NCBI GenBank assembly: GCA_015485495.1
Contig: WFTL01000138.1
Span: 1 to 55,628 of the forward strand
DNA: 55,628 nt
Reading direction: 5' to 3'
Origin: Planctomycetaceae bacterium
GTDB lineage: Bacteria; Planctomycetota; Planctomycetia; Planctomycetales; Planctomycetaceae
The notes beneath the pieces were generated by a model that was not told the origin of the DNA, ran no database searches, and was given only the letters and a program-made list of their open reading frames with translations. Made by a program: the position numbers and the translations under genes. The stretch's first letter is position 1; each line of letters begins with the position of its first letter. This document shows, piece by piece, positions 38,604 through 48,101 of this stretch.

Positions 38604-39782
38604 TTCGGAATCCGCTGAACCGGCAGCCTGCTCCGGAGCTGCCGGTCGGGAATCCGGCGGTCGCGGACCGGGGTACTGGTAGTACTGGCATTCCAGCCGT
38701 CCGTTGTACAGTTTGCGCCGGCGGGCGGCGCGGCGGCCGAACTGCTTTTCGAACCAGCGGCACGCTGTGAGAACATAAATGCTCCAGGTGGTCAGCGGTT
38801 CGAAGACGCGCCCCATCTCACGGTAAACCGCTTCAATTTCCGCGTTGTCTCCCAGACGTTCTCCCCAGGGGGGATTGGTGATGATGCAGCCGTATTCTTT
38901 TCGCGTTGTGAGGTCACTGATTTCCTGCCGGCGGACGCGGATGTCGGCGGCCACCCCGGCCTGCGTGGCATTGCGTTCCGTGAGACGCACGGCAGCCGGA
39001 TCGTGATCGTATCCGAGAAGCGGTTCGACCGGTCCGGGCAGCCGTTCCGCCCGGGCTGCCTCCCGCGCTTCCCGAAAAACGCGGCGATCCATCCATTCCC
39101 AGTCTTCGCACAAAAAGGACCGACCCAGTCCTGGAGCGATTCGGCGACCCAGCAGAGCTGCTTCGATGAGGATGGTGCCGCTGCCGCAGAACGGGTCCAT
39201 CAGGGGCCGTTCCCGATTCCAGTAACTCAGCTGAACCAGTCCGGCCGCCATCGTTTCCCTCAGCGGAGCCCGCCCGGCCGTCTTCCGATACCCCCGTCGG
39301 TGCAGTCCGGGGCCGGTGGTGTCGACAGTCAGAGTGGCCACATCCTTCAGGAGCGATATTTCGATCGGGTACAGGCGTCCCGATTCTTCGAACCGGAAGC
39401 GGGGATGGCGCCGTTTGAGATTTTCCACGATGGCTTTTTTCACCGCGGCCTGGACCCGGGGGACGCTCTTCAGCTGTGATCTCACCGATCGTCCGCTGAC
39501 GGGGAACCGGGCATCCACCGGGAGCAGTTCATTCCAGGGAAGTTCCATCGTCTGATCGAACAGAGCGCCGAAATCCGGAGCCGGAAATTCTCCCACGCGA
39601 ATCAGAAGGCGGTCCGCACTCCGCAGCCACAGACTGCAGCGGGCGATATCGTGTTCCGTCCCGGAAAACAGGACGCGGCCATCGGACACGACGGTATCCT
39701 GATATCCCAGGTCGGACAGTTCCCGGGCCACGACGTTTTCCAGTCCGAAAGTGGCGGTGGCAATGAGGTCGAAGAGCGGCAT
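38586..39782 (-). CDS. rlmL: rRNA (guanine-N2)-methyltransferase, RlmL/YcbY-type (THUMP + MTase)
   Basis: A 398-residue enzyme expected to methylate a guanine of 23S rRNA. The N-terminal half (about 1-170) is a THUMP RNA-binding domain beginning MPLFDLIATATFGLE, as in RlmL. The second half is a SAM-dependent methyltransferase with LMDPFCGSGTILIEAALLG for cofactor binding and the catalytic NPPWGERL motif. The RlmK half of the enterobacterial fusion is absent. The start at 39782 is set by homology; an in-frame ATG at 39809 exists and neither has a good ribosome site. Its final codons overlap the 3' end of rnpB on the other strand. The target base is inferred from the family. Confidence 0.85.
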
Positions 39783-39974
39783 GGCAGAGATTGTCGGTGC
39801 TTCGTCCATCAAAGAGAACCGATGTTCGGCAGGAAAACGACTTTGCCGAAATTCGGTATCGGCCGACACGATCGAATGAAGCGTGAGCGACCTGCTGACG
39901 GGTGGACGGACATCAGATCGTAGAAGCCCCTTCTTCCCTGCAGGAACGGTCAGAGCCCGCTTTCCTTCCGTAAT

Positions 39975-40029
39975 GGCCCCGACTAGAATCACGCCCCGAT
40001 CGGTCGGGGCCGGAGACTCCCGTACGGGA
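39975..40029 (+). promoter_or_regulatory. Promoter region and palindromes ahead of hpf-ptsN-HPr
   Basis: TAGAAT (39984-39989) is a likely -10 box. Around it are a 9-bp inverted repeat GGCCCCGAC/GTCGGGGCC (39975-39983, 40003-40011), a local hairpin CCCCGA-TCGG-TCGGGG (39994-40009), and a perfect 12-bp palindrome TCCCGTACGGGA (40018-40029). These could be operator or message-leader structures for the nitrogen phosphotransferase cluster. Confidence 0.5.
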
Positions 40030-40105
40030 ACATCCGGCCGATCCGGCGGCAGTGATCATTCCGTCCAGGGGATATCAGAGCGGAAATTCGCGAGAAAGAT
40101 TTCAG

Positions 40106-40471
40106 ATGCAGGTTGCGATTACTGCCCGGCACGGCAATATCAGGCCGGAACTTCGCGAGTACATCACTCGCAAATCTGAAAAACTGGTCCGCTACCTGGA
40201 CCAGGTCAGCGAAATCGACGTGACTCTGGAATTCGAAGGCGAACGGGTCACCGTCGAAATGCTGGTCGAAATCGAAGGATATCACACGATTGTGGCTCAG
40301 GTCGAAGGGGAAGATGCCGGAGCCACCTTCGACCGGACGCTGCACAAGATGGAACATCAGGTGCATCGCTATAAAGAAAAAATCAGGGATCATCGTCGTG
40401 ACCGACCGGTCGGCGAGATCGCTCAGGTCGCCGAACCGGACGAATCGGACAGCAGTGAACCGGCCTCCTGA
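40106..40471 (+). CDS. hpf: Ribosome hibernation-promoting factor, short form
   Basis: A 121-residue HPF/RaiA protein that binds the decoding region of the 30S subunit and silences ribosomes in stationary or starved cells. The family pattern is visible: MQVAITARHGNIRPELREYITRK, EIDVTLEFEGERVTVEMLVEI and DRTLHKMEHQVHRYKEK. GAGAAAG lies eight bases before the ATG at 40106, which is preferred over an in-frame ATG at 40052. It lacks the C-terminal dimerisation domain of long HPF, so it is the short form. It is 74 bp upstream of ptsN, as in the Proteobacterial rpoN region, although rpoN is not in this window. Confidence 0.93.
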   Translation: MQVAITARHGNIRPELREYITRKSEKLVRYLDQVSEIDVTLEFEGERVTVEMLVEIEGYHTIVAQVEGEDAGATFDRTLHKMEHQVHRYKEKIRDHRRDRPVGEIAQVAEPDESDSSEPAS

Positions 40472-40545
40472 CGCCGATGGTTCTTCAGAGTGCCGCGGGC
40501 TGAAAACTTCTTTCTCCACTCGCTTCTTCAGGAAGCTCGAACAAC

Positions 40546-41028
40546 ATGAAACTGACTGAATTCGTTGTCAAAGAAGCCATCCTTGCCGACCTGTCTCCCA
40601 CCGACAAAGAAGAGGTGATCCGGGAAATGGTGGGCAGCCTGAAAACTCACGGAGCCATCCGTGCGGAAGATGAACAGGAAGTCATCAGCGCCATTCTGAA
40701 ACGTGAAGAACTGGGATCCACGGGGATCGGCAATGGTGTGGCTGTTCCCCATGCGAAGCACCCGGCCGTCGACGAACTCGTCGCCACTGTGGCCATCAGC
40801 AGAAACGGAGTGGATTTTTCCAGTCTCGATGGCGAGCCTGTTTTCATCCTGTTCCTGCTGATTTCTCCGCTGGACCGGCCCGGTGACCATCTGCGGGGAC
40901 TCGAGAACATCTCCCGGCACCTGCGGGGACAGGACTTCTGCAGTTTTCTCCGTCAGGCGGATTCTGCGGATGCGATCTGGAACGTTCTTCAGGAAGCTGA
41001 TGCAGACGACGGCGACGAAGAAGAGTAG
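40546..41028 (+). CDS. ptsN: Nitrogen phosphotransferase EIIA (PtsN family)
   Basis: A 160-residue fructose/mannitol-type EIIA domain. The active-site His lies in [15 protein letters not shown], which is nearly identical to the PtsN consensus. In known systems PtsN accepts phosphate from NPr and regulates potassium transport and nitrogen or stress responses rather than importing sugar. The acidic tail DADDGDEEE is unusual. AGGAAG precedes the ATG. No EIIB or EIIC gene is present, which supports the regulatory branch. Confidence 0.92.
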   Translation: MKLTEFVVKEAILADLSPTDKEEVIREMVGSLKTHGAIRAEDEQEVISAILKREELGSTGIGNGVAVPHAKHPAVDELVATVAISRNGVDFSSLDGEPVFILFLLISPLDRPGDHLRGLENISRHLRGQDFCSFLRQADSADAIWNVLQEADADDGDEEE

Positions 41029-41159
41029 CGGAGAACATGCTTCCGGCCGGTATTCGAGCGGGCGGAGCTGACGGGAAAACCGTCGGCCGTCGCAGCGGGT
41101 GCGGCTTCACCGATCTGTTCCCCGTACTTCCGGCTGTCGACGTCCCAGGATGAAATGCC

Positions 41160-41453
41160 GTGCCGGATGTCACCCGCGACGTCATTCTGAAGATCGAAAA
41201 TGGTCTGCATCTGCGGCCCATTTCGGCCATCGTTGGGTCTCTGGGAGATCTGACATGCGATGTTCGCATCCGGTTCGGCGACCGGACTGCGGATGCCCGT
41301 TCCGCGTCCGACCTGATGCTTCTGGCAGCCACCTGCGGATCACCGCTGACCGTGTCTGCAGACGGCCCCGATGCTGCGGCTGCCGTCGCCGCGGTGGTCC
41401 GGGTTCTCGAATCGCGGGAATCTCCGGACGCATCTGAGCCGAATCAGGACTGA
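41160..41453 (+). CDS. HPr-like phosphocarrier (NPr type)
   Basis: A 97-residue HPr protein with a GTG start and an AGGA site about ten bases before it. The phosphorylated His is in ENGLHLRPIS, and the regulatory Ser region RSASDLMLLAA follows in the expected place. It passes phosphate from enzyme I to PtsN or other EIIA proteins. Position, 131 bp after ptsN, matches ptsO/NPr of the nitrogen phosphotransferase system. Enzyme I is not in the window. The last 12 residues are Asp/Ser/Glu-rich. Confidence 0.88.
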   Translation: MPDVTRDVILKIENGLHLRPISAIVGSLGDLTCDVRIRFGDRTADARSASDLMLLAATCGSPLTVSADGPDAAAAVAAVVRVLESRESPDASEPNQD

Positions 41454-41519
41454 CCTGCCGACCGCCCCCGTCCGAACAGGAATCCGGGCATTGCGAGTCC
41501 GGTGCGCCCGTACGGCCGC

Positions 41520-42641
41520 TCAGCCGGTCCCCAGAGTGAAATCCGGAAGCCGCACGATTTCCCCGCCGCGCACCGCCGATTCATGAGCGCAGATTCCCAC
41601 GCATGTCCAGTTGGCGCTGGTGACGGCATTCGGCCAGGGATCCCGACCTTCCGTCAGGGCGGACACGAATTCATGGACCAGATGAGGATGTGAACCGCCG
41701 TGGCCGCCTCCCTGAACAAAGGAGAGGTGTTCCGCGTCGTGGATTTCATGCGGCTGAGTGAAGCGTCGGATCGGTTCCGGAAGCAGGTGAGCAAAATCGG
41801 GAACTTCGATGAATTCCGGAATCTCGGGTTCCGGTTTCCCGGCCGTGTGCAGCACATGCGGACCGTTTTCCGTCAGTGTCCATTCGAAACTCTTCTTCGT
41901 CCCGTACACATCGAAACTTTCCCGGTACTGTCGGGCCACGTCGTACAGAAAACGCCAGATGTGGGCTGTCAGATCGGAATCCTTCAGCCGTATGTGACAG
42001 GTTTCCACGGCGAACCGATTGCCCGACTTTTCGGCGATGTCATCGCGCACCGTTCCCGAACCAAAACAGCTTACGTATTCCGCGAGAGTGTCCGTGAGTC
42101 CCAGGCAGGGACTCACGACATGCGTCGCGTAATGCATGGGAATCATTTCTTCCCAGTACGACGGCCAGCCGTTCATATCCTGCGGGTGGGATGCCGCCAG
42201 ATACTGGATCTTTCCCAGTTCTCCCTGTTCATAAAGCTGCCGAAGATAAAGGAACTCCCGGCTGTACACGACGGTTTCCGCCATCATATAACGCAGTCCG
42301 GTCTCCGACACACGTTCCACGATCCGTCGGCAGTCGTCCACGGTCGTCGCCATGGGGACCGTACACATGACGTGCTTGCCGGCATCCAGAGCCTGCAGCG
42401 TCATTTCTGCGTGATTCGGTATCGGACTGTTGATGTGGACGAAATCGACAGCCGGGTCGGTCAGCACGTCTTCGTATCGAGTGTAGCGGGACGCAATTCC
42501 AAACTGGTCTCCGACACGATTCAGCTCCCTTTCATCGCGCCGGCAGATCGCCGCCACTTCTGCCTGAGGATGCGCCTGGTAAATCGGAATGAATTCCGCT
42601 CCAAACCCCAGTCCGACAATGGCCACTTTGACCTGTTCCAT
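41520..42641 (-). CDS. Gfo/Idh/MocA-family oxidoreductase
   Basis: A 373-residue NAD(P)-dependent oxidoreductase. The Rossmann site is VAIVGLGFGAEF at 7-18, the second strand VAAICRRDERE, and the conserved GKHVMCTVPMATT replaces the usual EKP (the Lys-Pro being VPM here, so that catalytic residue is missing or shifted). A long alpha/beta C-terminal domain follows. GGAAGGA lies eight bases before the ATG. Such enzymes act on sugars, inositols and their derivatives, and planctomycetes carry many. The missing EKP-type Lys suggests altered chemistry or substrate. Confidence 0.87.
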   Translation of the reverse strand: MEQVKVAIVGLGFGAEFIPIYQAHPQAEVAAICRRDERELNRVGDQFGIASRYTRYEDVLTDPAVDFVHINSPIPNHAEMTLQALDAGKHVMCTVPMATTVDDCRRIVERVSETGLRYMMAETVVYSREFLYLRQLYEQGELGKIQYLAASHPQDMNGWPSYWEEMIPMHYATHVVSPCLGLTDTLAEYVSCFGSGTVRDDIAEKSGNRFAVETCHIRLKDSDLTAHIWRFLYDVARQYRESFDVYGTKKSFEWTLTENGPHVLHTAGKPEPEIPEFIEVPDFAHLLPEPIRRFTQPHEIHDAEHLSFVQGGGHGGSHPHLVHEFVSALTEGRDPWPNAVTSANWTCVGICAHESAVRGGEIVRLPDFTLGTG

Positions 42642-42887
42642 CGATGCTGTCCTTCCTGTACCCTGGATCTCTGTTGCGGCTGACGACCGAATGATCCGCA
42701 GATCCTGAACGGCCGCCGGCTGACAGACAGTTTATCAGGAGTGAACGGATTGGCGAGTCCGGCCGGGACGCCGGCCGTCGGTGTTCTGTGCGTCGAACCT
42801 CCGGGGGGACATGTTCTTCCGGGACCGATGCGGATGCCAGTCCGGCCGGTTTCCTGCAGACGGTGTTGTGTCGGAGATCATCGCGGC

Positions 42888-43808
42888 ATGTCAAAAACGG
42901 TCCGTGCAGCACACGCAGCGCACACTCCCGACGGCCCCCGGCGGGTTCTGATCGTTGGCTGCGGGTATCTCGGTCGCCGGGCAGCCGACGCCTGGATTCA
43001 GTCCGGTGTGCGGGTCTGGGCACTGACCCGCAGCCCCGATCGTGCCCGGGCATTTCGAAACGGCGGCATTCACAGCCTCGTCGGCAGTGTGACGGCCGAT
43101 CTGCCGAAGCTGCCGGACGTGGACACGGTTCTGTGGTGCGTGGGGTTCGACCGGGGGGCCGGGGCATCGCGAGAAGCCGTATGGCTGAACGGACTGCAGA
43201 ATCTTCTCAACAGCCTGCCGGATACTGTCCGCCGGGTGCTGTACACATCCAGCACGGCCGTTTACGGGCAGACGGAAGGTGAAACCGTCACGGAATGTTC
43301 GCAGACAGAACCGCTGACAGAGGGCGGCCGGTGCTGCCTGCAGGCGGAACAGCTTCTGTCCGCCGCGGCCGGGTGCGATGTGAGCATTCTGCGGCTGGGA
43401 GGAATCTATGGACCGGACCGACTGCTGCGACGCATCGATGCTCTCAGACAGTCTCAGCCCGTTCCCGGGTCACCCGCCAGCCGGCTCAACCTGATCCACG
43501 TGGACGATGCGGTCACAGCCATCATGCATGTGGCCGGCCGCCGCGACGTTCCACTGATCAACGTCGTGGCAGCCGAAGCGGTCACACGTGGAGAGTACTA
43601 CAGAGAACTGGCCAGGCTGACGCAGTCTCCCCTTCCGGTCTTTGCGGAACACGACATCCGGGAACGCGGCGGAAACAAGCGGGTAGTCAGCGTGGTCCGA
43701 CCGGAAATCGGTCTGTCGTATCGTTTCGACGATGTCGCAGCCGGACTGTGCGATGCTGTGAATCGTTCACATCACGGACCGGACACGGATTCATCGGTCG
43801 CCGGCTGA
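42888..43808 (+). CDS. NAD-dependent epimerase/dehydratase-like protein (YeeZ type)
   Basis: A 306-residue Rossmann-fold protein of the extended short-chain dehydrogenase group. The nucleotide-binding motif is VLIVGCGYLGRRAADAW (G24-x-G26-x-x-G29). YTSSTAVYGQTEGE sits where the Ser-Tyr catalytic region is found, but the usual YxxxK is not evident. RLGGIYGPDRL and NLIHVDDA are typical later strands. The chosen ATG at 42888 starts just before the fold; an ATG at 42741 is in frame. The last 18 bases overlap the convergent ceramidase-like gene. The substrate is unknown. Confidence 0.82.
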   Translation: MSKTVRAAHAAHTPDGPRRVLIVGCGYLGRRAADAWIQSGVRVWALTRSPDRARAFRNGGIHSLVGSVTADLPKLPDVDTVLWCVGFDRGAGASREAVWLNGLQNLLNSLPDTVRRVLYTSSTAVYGQTEGETVTECSQTEPLTEGGRCCLQAEQLLSAAAGCDVSILRLGGIYGPDRLLRRIDALRQSQPVPGSPASRLNLIHVDDAVTAIMHVAGRRDVPLINVVAAEAVTRGEYYRELARLTQSPLPVFAEHDIRERGGNKRVVSVVRPEIGLSYRFDDVAAGLCDAVNRSHHGPDTDSSVAG

Positions 43809-45302
43809 GCTTCGCTGTGCCAGTGTCTGCAGCAGTTCCAGCAGCGTGCGGCGGATGACAGGTTCAGCATCGACCTCCAGATAACTGGATTTCGCCCGCC
43901 AGGTTTCGTAGCCACCCAGAGCATGCTGTTCGGGGGTCGGCAGGTAGCCGTTGTACCCGTTGGCCAGTTCGATGACGAACGTGGGACGGAAGGGACTGGC
44001 CTGCCGAACGGCCAGACCGGTTTCCACAAACGTTTCGCAGGGAGACGTGGCGATGGCCAGATCGCCGATCCGCAAAGCCTGCAGCTTCATACGCACGGTC
44101 GGCGGATACTCGGCCAGATGGACGGTTTCGTTCGCGTAAACAGTTCGCCGGTCGCGCCAGGGACCCGGTCCGGCTTCGGTCAGGATGTTTCTCGCCTGTG
44201 CGAGTTCAGCGGCGTCGGGCCGCCGGACGGCTGCTTCCACTTCTGTTTCGACCATGTCCAGCGGCACCCAGTCGTGGTACGGCACGCGGCGGATGGCCTG
44301 AACGGCCGAACGGGCCACATCGGCAGCGACCAGACGGATCTGATCGAAGGGCTGCCGCGTCACGGCCGGTTCGGAAAAGTTGATGTTGTTGATATCACCG
44401 CTGGTTCCATTGGCCATGATGCCTACGAACGGTGGATCCGTACCGGCCGCATCCATCAGCACGGTGAGCTGCCTGGCGAATTCACCGAAATAGTCGGCCG
44501 ACAGGGAGCGCGGCGGGACACCGCCGACGTAGTGCAGGGAATACGCGGCCAGAACGGCCAGCGGCCTTCCATCCCGGGCCTGAACAGAAATGACCGGGAT
44601 CTCCGGATCGATCGGTCCGGCCGGCCGGAGCAGATCGGAATGGGCCCGCGGCGGATTCATTCGGACCTGATCGGAGCCGGCCCCGAACGGATCCGGCATC
44701 TGTGCACCCGGACGCATGTACCAGCGGCGATTGAAGACCTGTCGAGGATTGTAACCAACGGCCCAGCCGATGCGGGCCGGTTCACGCTGTCGGTGCGCCT
44801 GAACAATGGCCGCAGCAATCCGCTCTGTCAGAAAACGGCAGTAATCGGTTTCCACGGTGCTTTGAAACACGGGCGTGACGGTGACGGCCGTGTGCGTGTG
44901 TGTGGCTGAACACAGCACATGGTCGGTCGGGATTCCGGTCGCGCGGGAGGCCTGATCCTTGGCCTGGTCGAAGATCTCCCGCGGAATCATGCAGCTGTCG
45001 CAGACGGCGATGGCCACTTTCGATCGGCCGTCGTCCAGGACCAGACAGCGGACCTGCAGCGGGTCGTGAACCTGGTCGGCCATTCGCGGTGTCATGCTGC
45101 CGGCGGAACTGACCGGCAGTTTCTCGGGCGTGATGTCGACGGTGACCGCACCGGCCTGAAACACCGGGCCGGCCGGGCTGTCCGGCCCGGCGGCAGTCGC
45201 CGGTCGGCTCCAGGCCAGACACAGCCAGGCCAGAAAAAGGCACCGTGCCCATCTGACGGCCGGGAGCAGAATCTGTCGTCTGAAGGGATTCATTCTGGTC
45301 AT
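43791..45302 (-). CDS. Secreted neutral/alkaline ceramidase-like hydrolase
   Basis: A 503-residue protein with a signal peptide (about 10-38). It matches the N-terminal domain of neutral/alkaline non-lysosomal ceramidases: FQAGAVTVDITPE at the start, SATHTHT for the metal-binding histidines, and GTSGDINN. In planctomycetes many such proteins exist and may act on other amide bonds, so ceramide as substrate is not certain. Its ATG overlaps the stop of the M16 peptidase gene by four bases (ATGA), so the two are probably translated together. The 3' end overlaps the convergent epimerase-like gene by 18 bp. Confidence 0.85.
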   Translation of the reverse strand: MTRMNPFRRQILLPAVRWARCLFLAWLCLAWSRPATAAGPDSPAGPVFQAGAVTVDITPEKLPVSSAGSMTPRMADQVHDPLQVRCLVLDDGRSKVAIAVCDSCMIPREIFDQAKDQASRATGIPTDHVLCSATHTHTAVTVTPVFQSTVETDYCRFLTERIAAAIVQAHRQREPARIGWAVGYNPRQVFNRRWYMRPGAQMPDPFGAGSDQVRMNPPRAHSDLLRPAGPIDPEIPVISVQARDGRPLAVLAAYSLHYVGGVPPRSLSADYFGEFARQLTVLMDAAGTDPPFVGIMANGTSGDINNINFSEPAVTRQPFDQIRLVAADVARSAVQAIRRVPYHDWVPLDMVETEVEAAVRRPDAAELAQARNILTEAGPGPWRDRRTVYANETVHLAEYPPTVRMKLQALRIGDLAIATSPCETFVETGLAVRQASPFRPTFVIELANGYNGYLPTPEQHALGGYETWRAKSSYLEVDAEPVIRRTLLELLQTLAQRSSAGDR

Positions 45303-48037
45303 TTTTCGGAGGAAGCTGAGGAATTCGGAAAATCGCCGGCCGCGACGATCTGAAGACGAGACGGATCGAGATGTTTCTTCAGGGCCGCATGGACGTCATC
45401 GACCGTCAGGTTCCGGATTCGTTCGTCGAGATCTGCGGTGAACTGCATCGTCCGTCCGGCCCGGGCCAGTGTGGTCAAAGTGCGGGTCAGATCACTGTCC
45501 TTCGTGCGGCTCAGCTCACGATTCCTTAGCAGGCCGTCTCGCTGTTCCTGCAGCTCTGTTTCGGTGATGCCTTCTTCCAGAATCTTCTGCAGTTCTTCCT
45601 GAATGACAGCGTGAACGCGGTCGATGTTCTGCGGATTGCAGATGGCATACACATAAAACACGGTGCGTTCGTCGATGGGAGACGCCTGGATCGCTGACGC
45701 CACTCCGTAGGACAGACCTTCCTCCCGGCGCACCCGGTTGCCCAGCCGGGACGAGAGGGCTCCGCCACCGAGGATGTGGTTGCCGACCAGCAGGGCTGCA
45801 TAGTCAGGATGGTCGTCCCGCATCGGCAGAGTCAGGGCCGCGAAATACATCGCATTGGCTTTGTCGGGGATGACGATTTTTTCGAACCGGCCTTTCGGCA
45901 GCGGAACCGCGTCTTCAGGAATCCATTCCCAGGGAGAAGCTGTCGTCCAGTCCGCGGTGATCTGCTTCACAGCCTCCAGGGCGGCCGCTTCATCGAAATC
46001 GCCGACGATGGTCAGTTCCCCCACGCTGCCGCTGAGCAGTTCTTCGTACAGGAAGCGCAGTTCGGAAACGGTCAGGGAACGCAGTCGTTCAGCGATTTCG
46101 TCCGGAGTCGGGTGATAGCGCGGATCTTCCGGAGGCCAGGGGCTGATCTTCTGCTGCACGGCCGCCACAGCCACGGCACTCGGTTCGGTGCGGTTCTGTT
46201 CGGCCGTGGCCAGCCGGGCCTCCCGGACGAGTTCCAGTTCATCTTCGGGCAGTGTCGAATGACGCAGCATGTCGCCGACGATGTCCAGGACTGCCGGCAG
46301 GTTGTCGCGGGTCGTCTGCAGAGCGATGGTGACGCGCCCGGGTTCTCCCAGAAGCTGCAGTTGCGCCCGATGCCGGTCCAGTGCGTCCTGAATCTGCTGA
46401 TGAGTCCGCGTTTCGGTTCCGCGGCGCAGCATTTCCGGAAGCACTTCCGCGGCCATCGCCCGGTTCTGCAGGTCCCGCAGGTTTCCGTAGCGCAGCGTCA
46501 GGCGAAGATGCACCGTCTGCCCGCGGGTCTTCTTCGGAAGCAGCGTGACGCGGAGGTCTGAATGGAGTGTCGTTCGATGAATGCGGGATTCGATCGCCGC
46601 GGGATCCGGATCGAAAACTTCTCCCTGAGCGATCTGTTCGCGTCCCTGGTAGTCGCCGATCATTTCCGCCAGATCCGGACTGAGCGGAATCGGGACGCGG
46701 TCCGGCGCCGTGGTCGGTTCGAACAGACCGGCTGTGCGGTTGGAACGTTTCAGGTAAGCAGCTGCCACGCGCTGAACGTCTTCGGTGGTCACGGCTTCCA
46801 GACGATCGCGGTGCAGCAGAAACAGACGCCAGTCTCCCTGAGCCGCCCAGTCGCTGAGAGAGATCGCGATTCCCTGAGAATTGGCGACACTCAGTTCCCG
46901 GCGTTTCAGCAGTTCCTGGCGGGCCCGTTCGACTTCTTCATCCGTCAGCGGGGTTTCTGACGTTGTTTCCAGAGTTTCGGCCATAGCCTCAAGCAGATCG
47001 GCTCCATCGACGCCCTGAGCGGCTTCGGCAAGGAACAGGGCCATGCCGGGATCATGCAGGGCAAACCGGGTTCCGTAAACGCTCGCGGCCAGCCCGCGTC
47101 TGACGAGCTGCCGGTACAGGCGGCCGGCCGGTTCACTGGCCATCACGGTGGTCAGCACGTCAACTGCTGCGAAATCCGGATGGCTGCCGGCGGGAATGTG
47201 GTACACAAGCCCGGCCAGAGGCACCTCCCCGACGCGCCGCACGGTGACCAGACGCTCTCCGTCCTGGGGCGGTTCTTCGGTCCAGGTGGTGTTGAGCCGC
47301 CGTTCGGGCCGCGGAATGGGACCGAAGTATTTTCCGACAAGTTCCAGTGCCCGCTCGGCATCGAACTGTCCGGCCACGATCAGCACCGCGTTGTCCGGCT
47401 GATAAAAGCGGCGGTAGAACTGTCGCAGATTTTCGATGGGGACCCGTTCGATGTCAGCGCGGTTGCCAATGGTCGATTTCCCGTAATTGTGCCATTCGAA
47501 CGCGGCGCTCACCATCCGCTGCATGAGCACACGGAACGGACTGTTCTCCCCGCGTTCGAATTCGTTGCGAACGACCGTCATTTCGGAATCGAGATCTTCG
47601 CGGCGGATGCTGCTGTTGATCATGCGGTCGGCTTCCAGCCGGATGGCGAATTCCAGATTGTCCGGATCGGCCGGCATCGTTTCGTAGTAATTCGTGCGGT
47701 CCAGCCAGGTGGTTCCGTTGAATTCGGCGCCGCGTTCCTTCAGCAGGCGGGGGATGTCCTGGTGAGTCGGCGTACCGCGAAACAGCATGTGTTCCAGCAG
47801 ATGGGCCATGCCGGCCTCGCCATAGCCTTCATGCCGCGAACCGACCAGCACGGTCAGATTGACCGTGACAGTCGGCCGGGATACGTCGGGCAGCAGCAGG
47901 ATCTGCAGCCCGTTGTCCAGACGGTATTCACTGATCCCTTCCACGGAGCGGACAAACTGAGGCATGGGCTGAGCATTCACGGCAGAAACGGCACTGAGCA
48001 GGCCGCAGGACAGAAAACAGATTCGAACGCACCACAT
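45299..48037 (-). CDS. M16-family zinc peptidase, two-repeat (pitrilysin-like)
   Basis: A 912-residue exported metallopeptidase with a signal peptide (about 1-22, MWCVRICFLSCGLLSAVSAVNA). The inverted zinc motif HLLEH is at 79-83 in MAHLLEHMLFRGT, followed by the family's ENSPFRVLM region. The second half, from about 460, repeats the fold without the zinc site (SELRFLYEELLSGSVGELTIVGDFD, GGGALSSRLGNRVRREEGLSYGV), as in bacterial processing peptidases. The ATG at 48037 is chosen since it begins the signal peptide; the frame is open upstream to 48244 but that overlaps nadA. GGAG lies upstream. It probably clears peptides outside the cytoplasm. Confidence 0.93.
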   Translation of the reverse strand: MWCVRICFLSCGLLSAVSAVNAQPMPQFVRSVEGISEYRLDNGLQILLLPDVSRPTVTVNLTVLVGSRHEGYGEAGMAHLLEHMLFRGTPTHQDIPRLLKERGAEFNGTTWLDRTNYYETMPADPDNLEFAIRLEADRMINSSIRREDLDSEMTVVRNEFERGENSPFRVLMQRMVSAAFEWHNYGKSTIGNRADIERVPIENLRQFYRRFYQPDNAVLIVAGQFDAERALELVGKYFGPIPRPERRLNTTWTEEPPQDGERLVTVRRVGEVPLAGLVYHIPAGSHPDFAAVDVLTTVMASEPAGRLYRQLVRRGLAASVYGTRFALHDPGMALFLAEAAQGVDGADLLEAMAETLETTSETPLTDEEVERARQELLKRRELSVANSQGIAISLSDWAAQGDWRLFLLHRDRLEAVTTEDVQRVAAAYLKRSNRTAGLFEPTTAPDRVPIPLSPDLAEMIGDYQGREQIAQGEVFDPDPAAIESRIHRTTLHSDLRVTLLPKKTRGQTVHLRLTLRYGNLRDLQNRAMAAEVLPEMLRRGTETRTHQQIQDALDRHRAQLQLLGEPGRVTIALQTTRDNLPAVLDIVGDMLRHSTLPEDELELVREARLATAEQNRTEPSAVAVAAVQQKISPWPPEDPRYHPTPDEIAERLRSLTVSELRFLYEELLSGSVGELTIVGDFDEAAALEAVKQITADWTTASPWEWIPEDAVPLPKGRFEKIVIPDKANAMYFAALTLPMRDDHPDYAALLVGNHILGGGALSSRLGNRVRREEGLSYGVASAIQASPIDERTVFYVYAICNPQNIDRVHAVIQEELQKILEEGITETELQEQRDGLLRNRELSRTKDSDLTRTLTTLARAGRTMQFTADLDERIRNLTVDDVHAALKKHLDPSRLQIVAAGDFPNSSASSEK

Positions 48038-48101
48038 CACCCAGGCAGCTCCTCGAACAGGAAGATCAGGGGTCTTGACCGAAACAGAGGCCGGGACGAA
48101 A

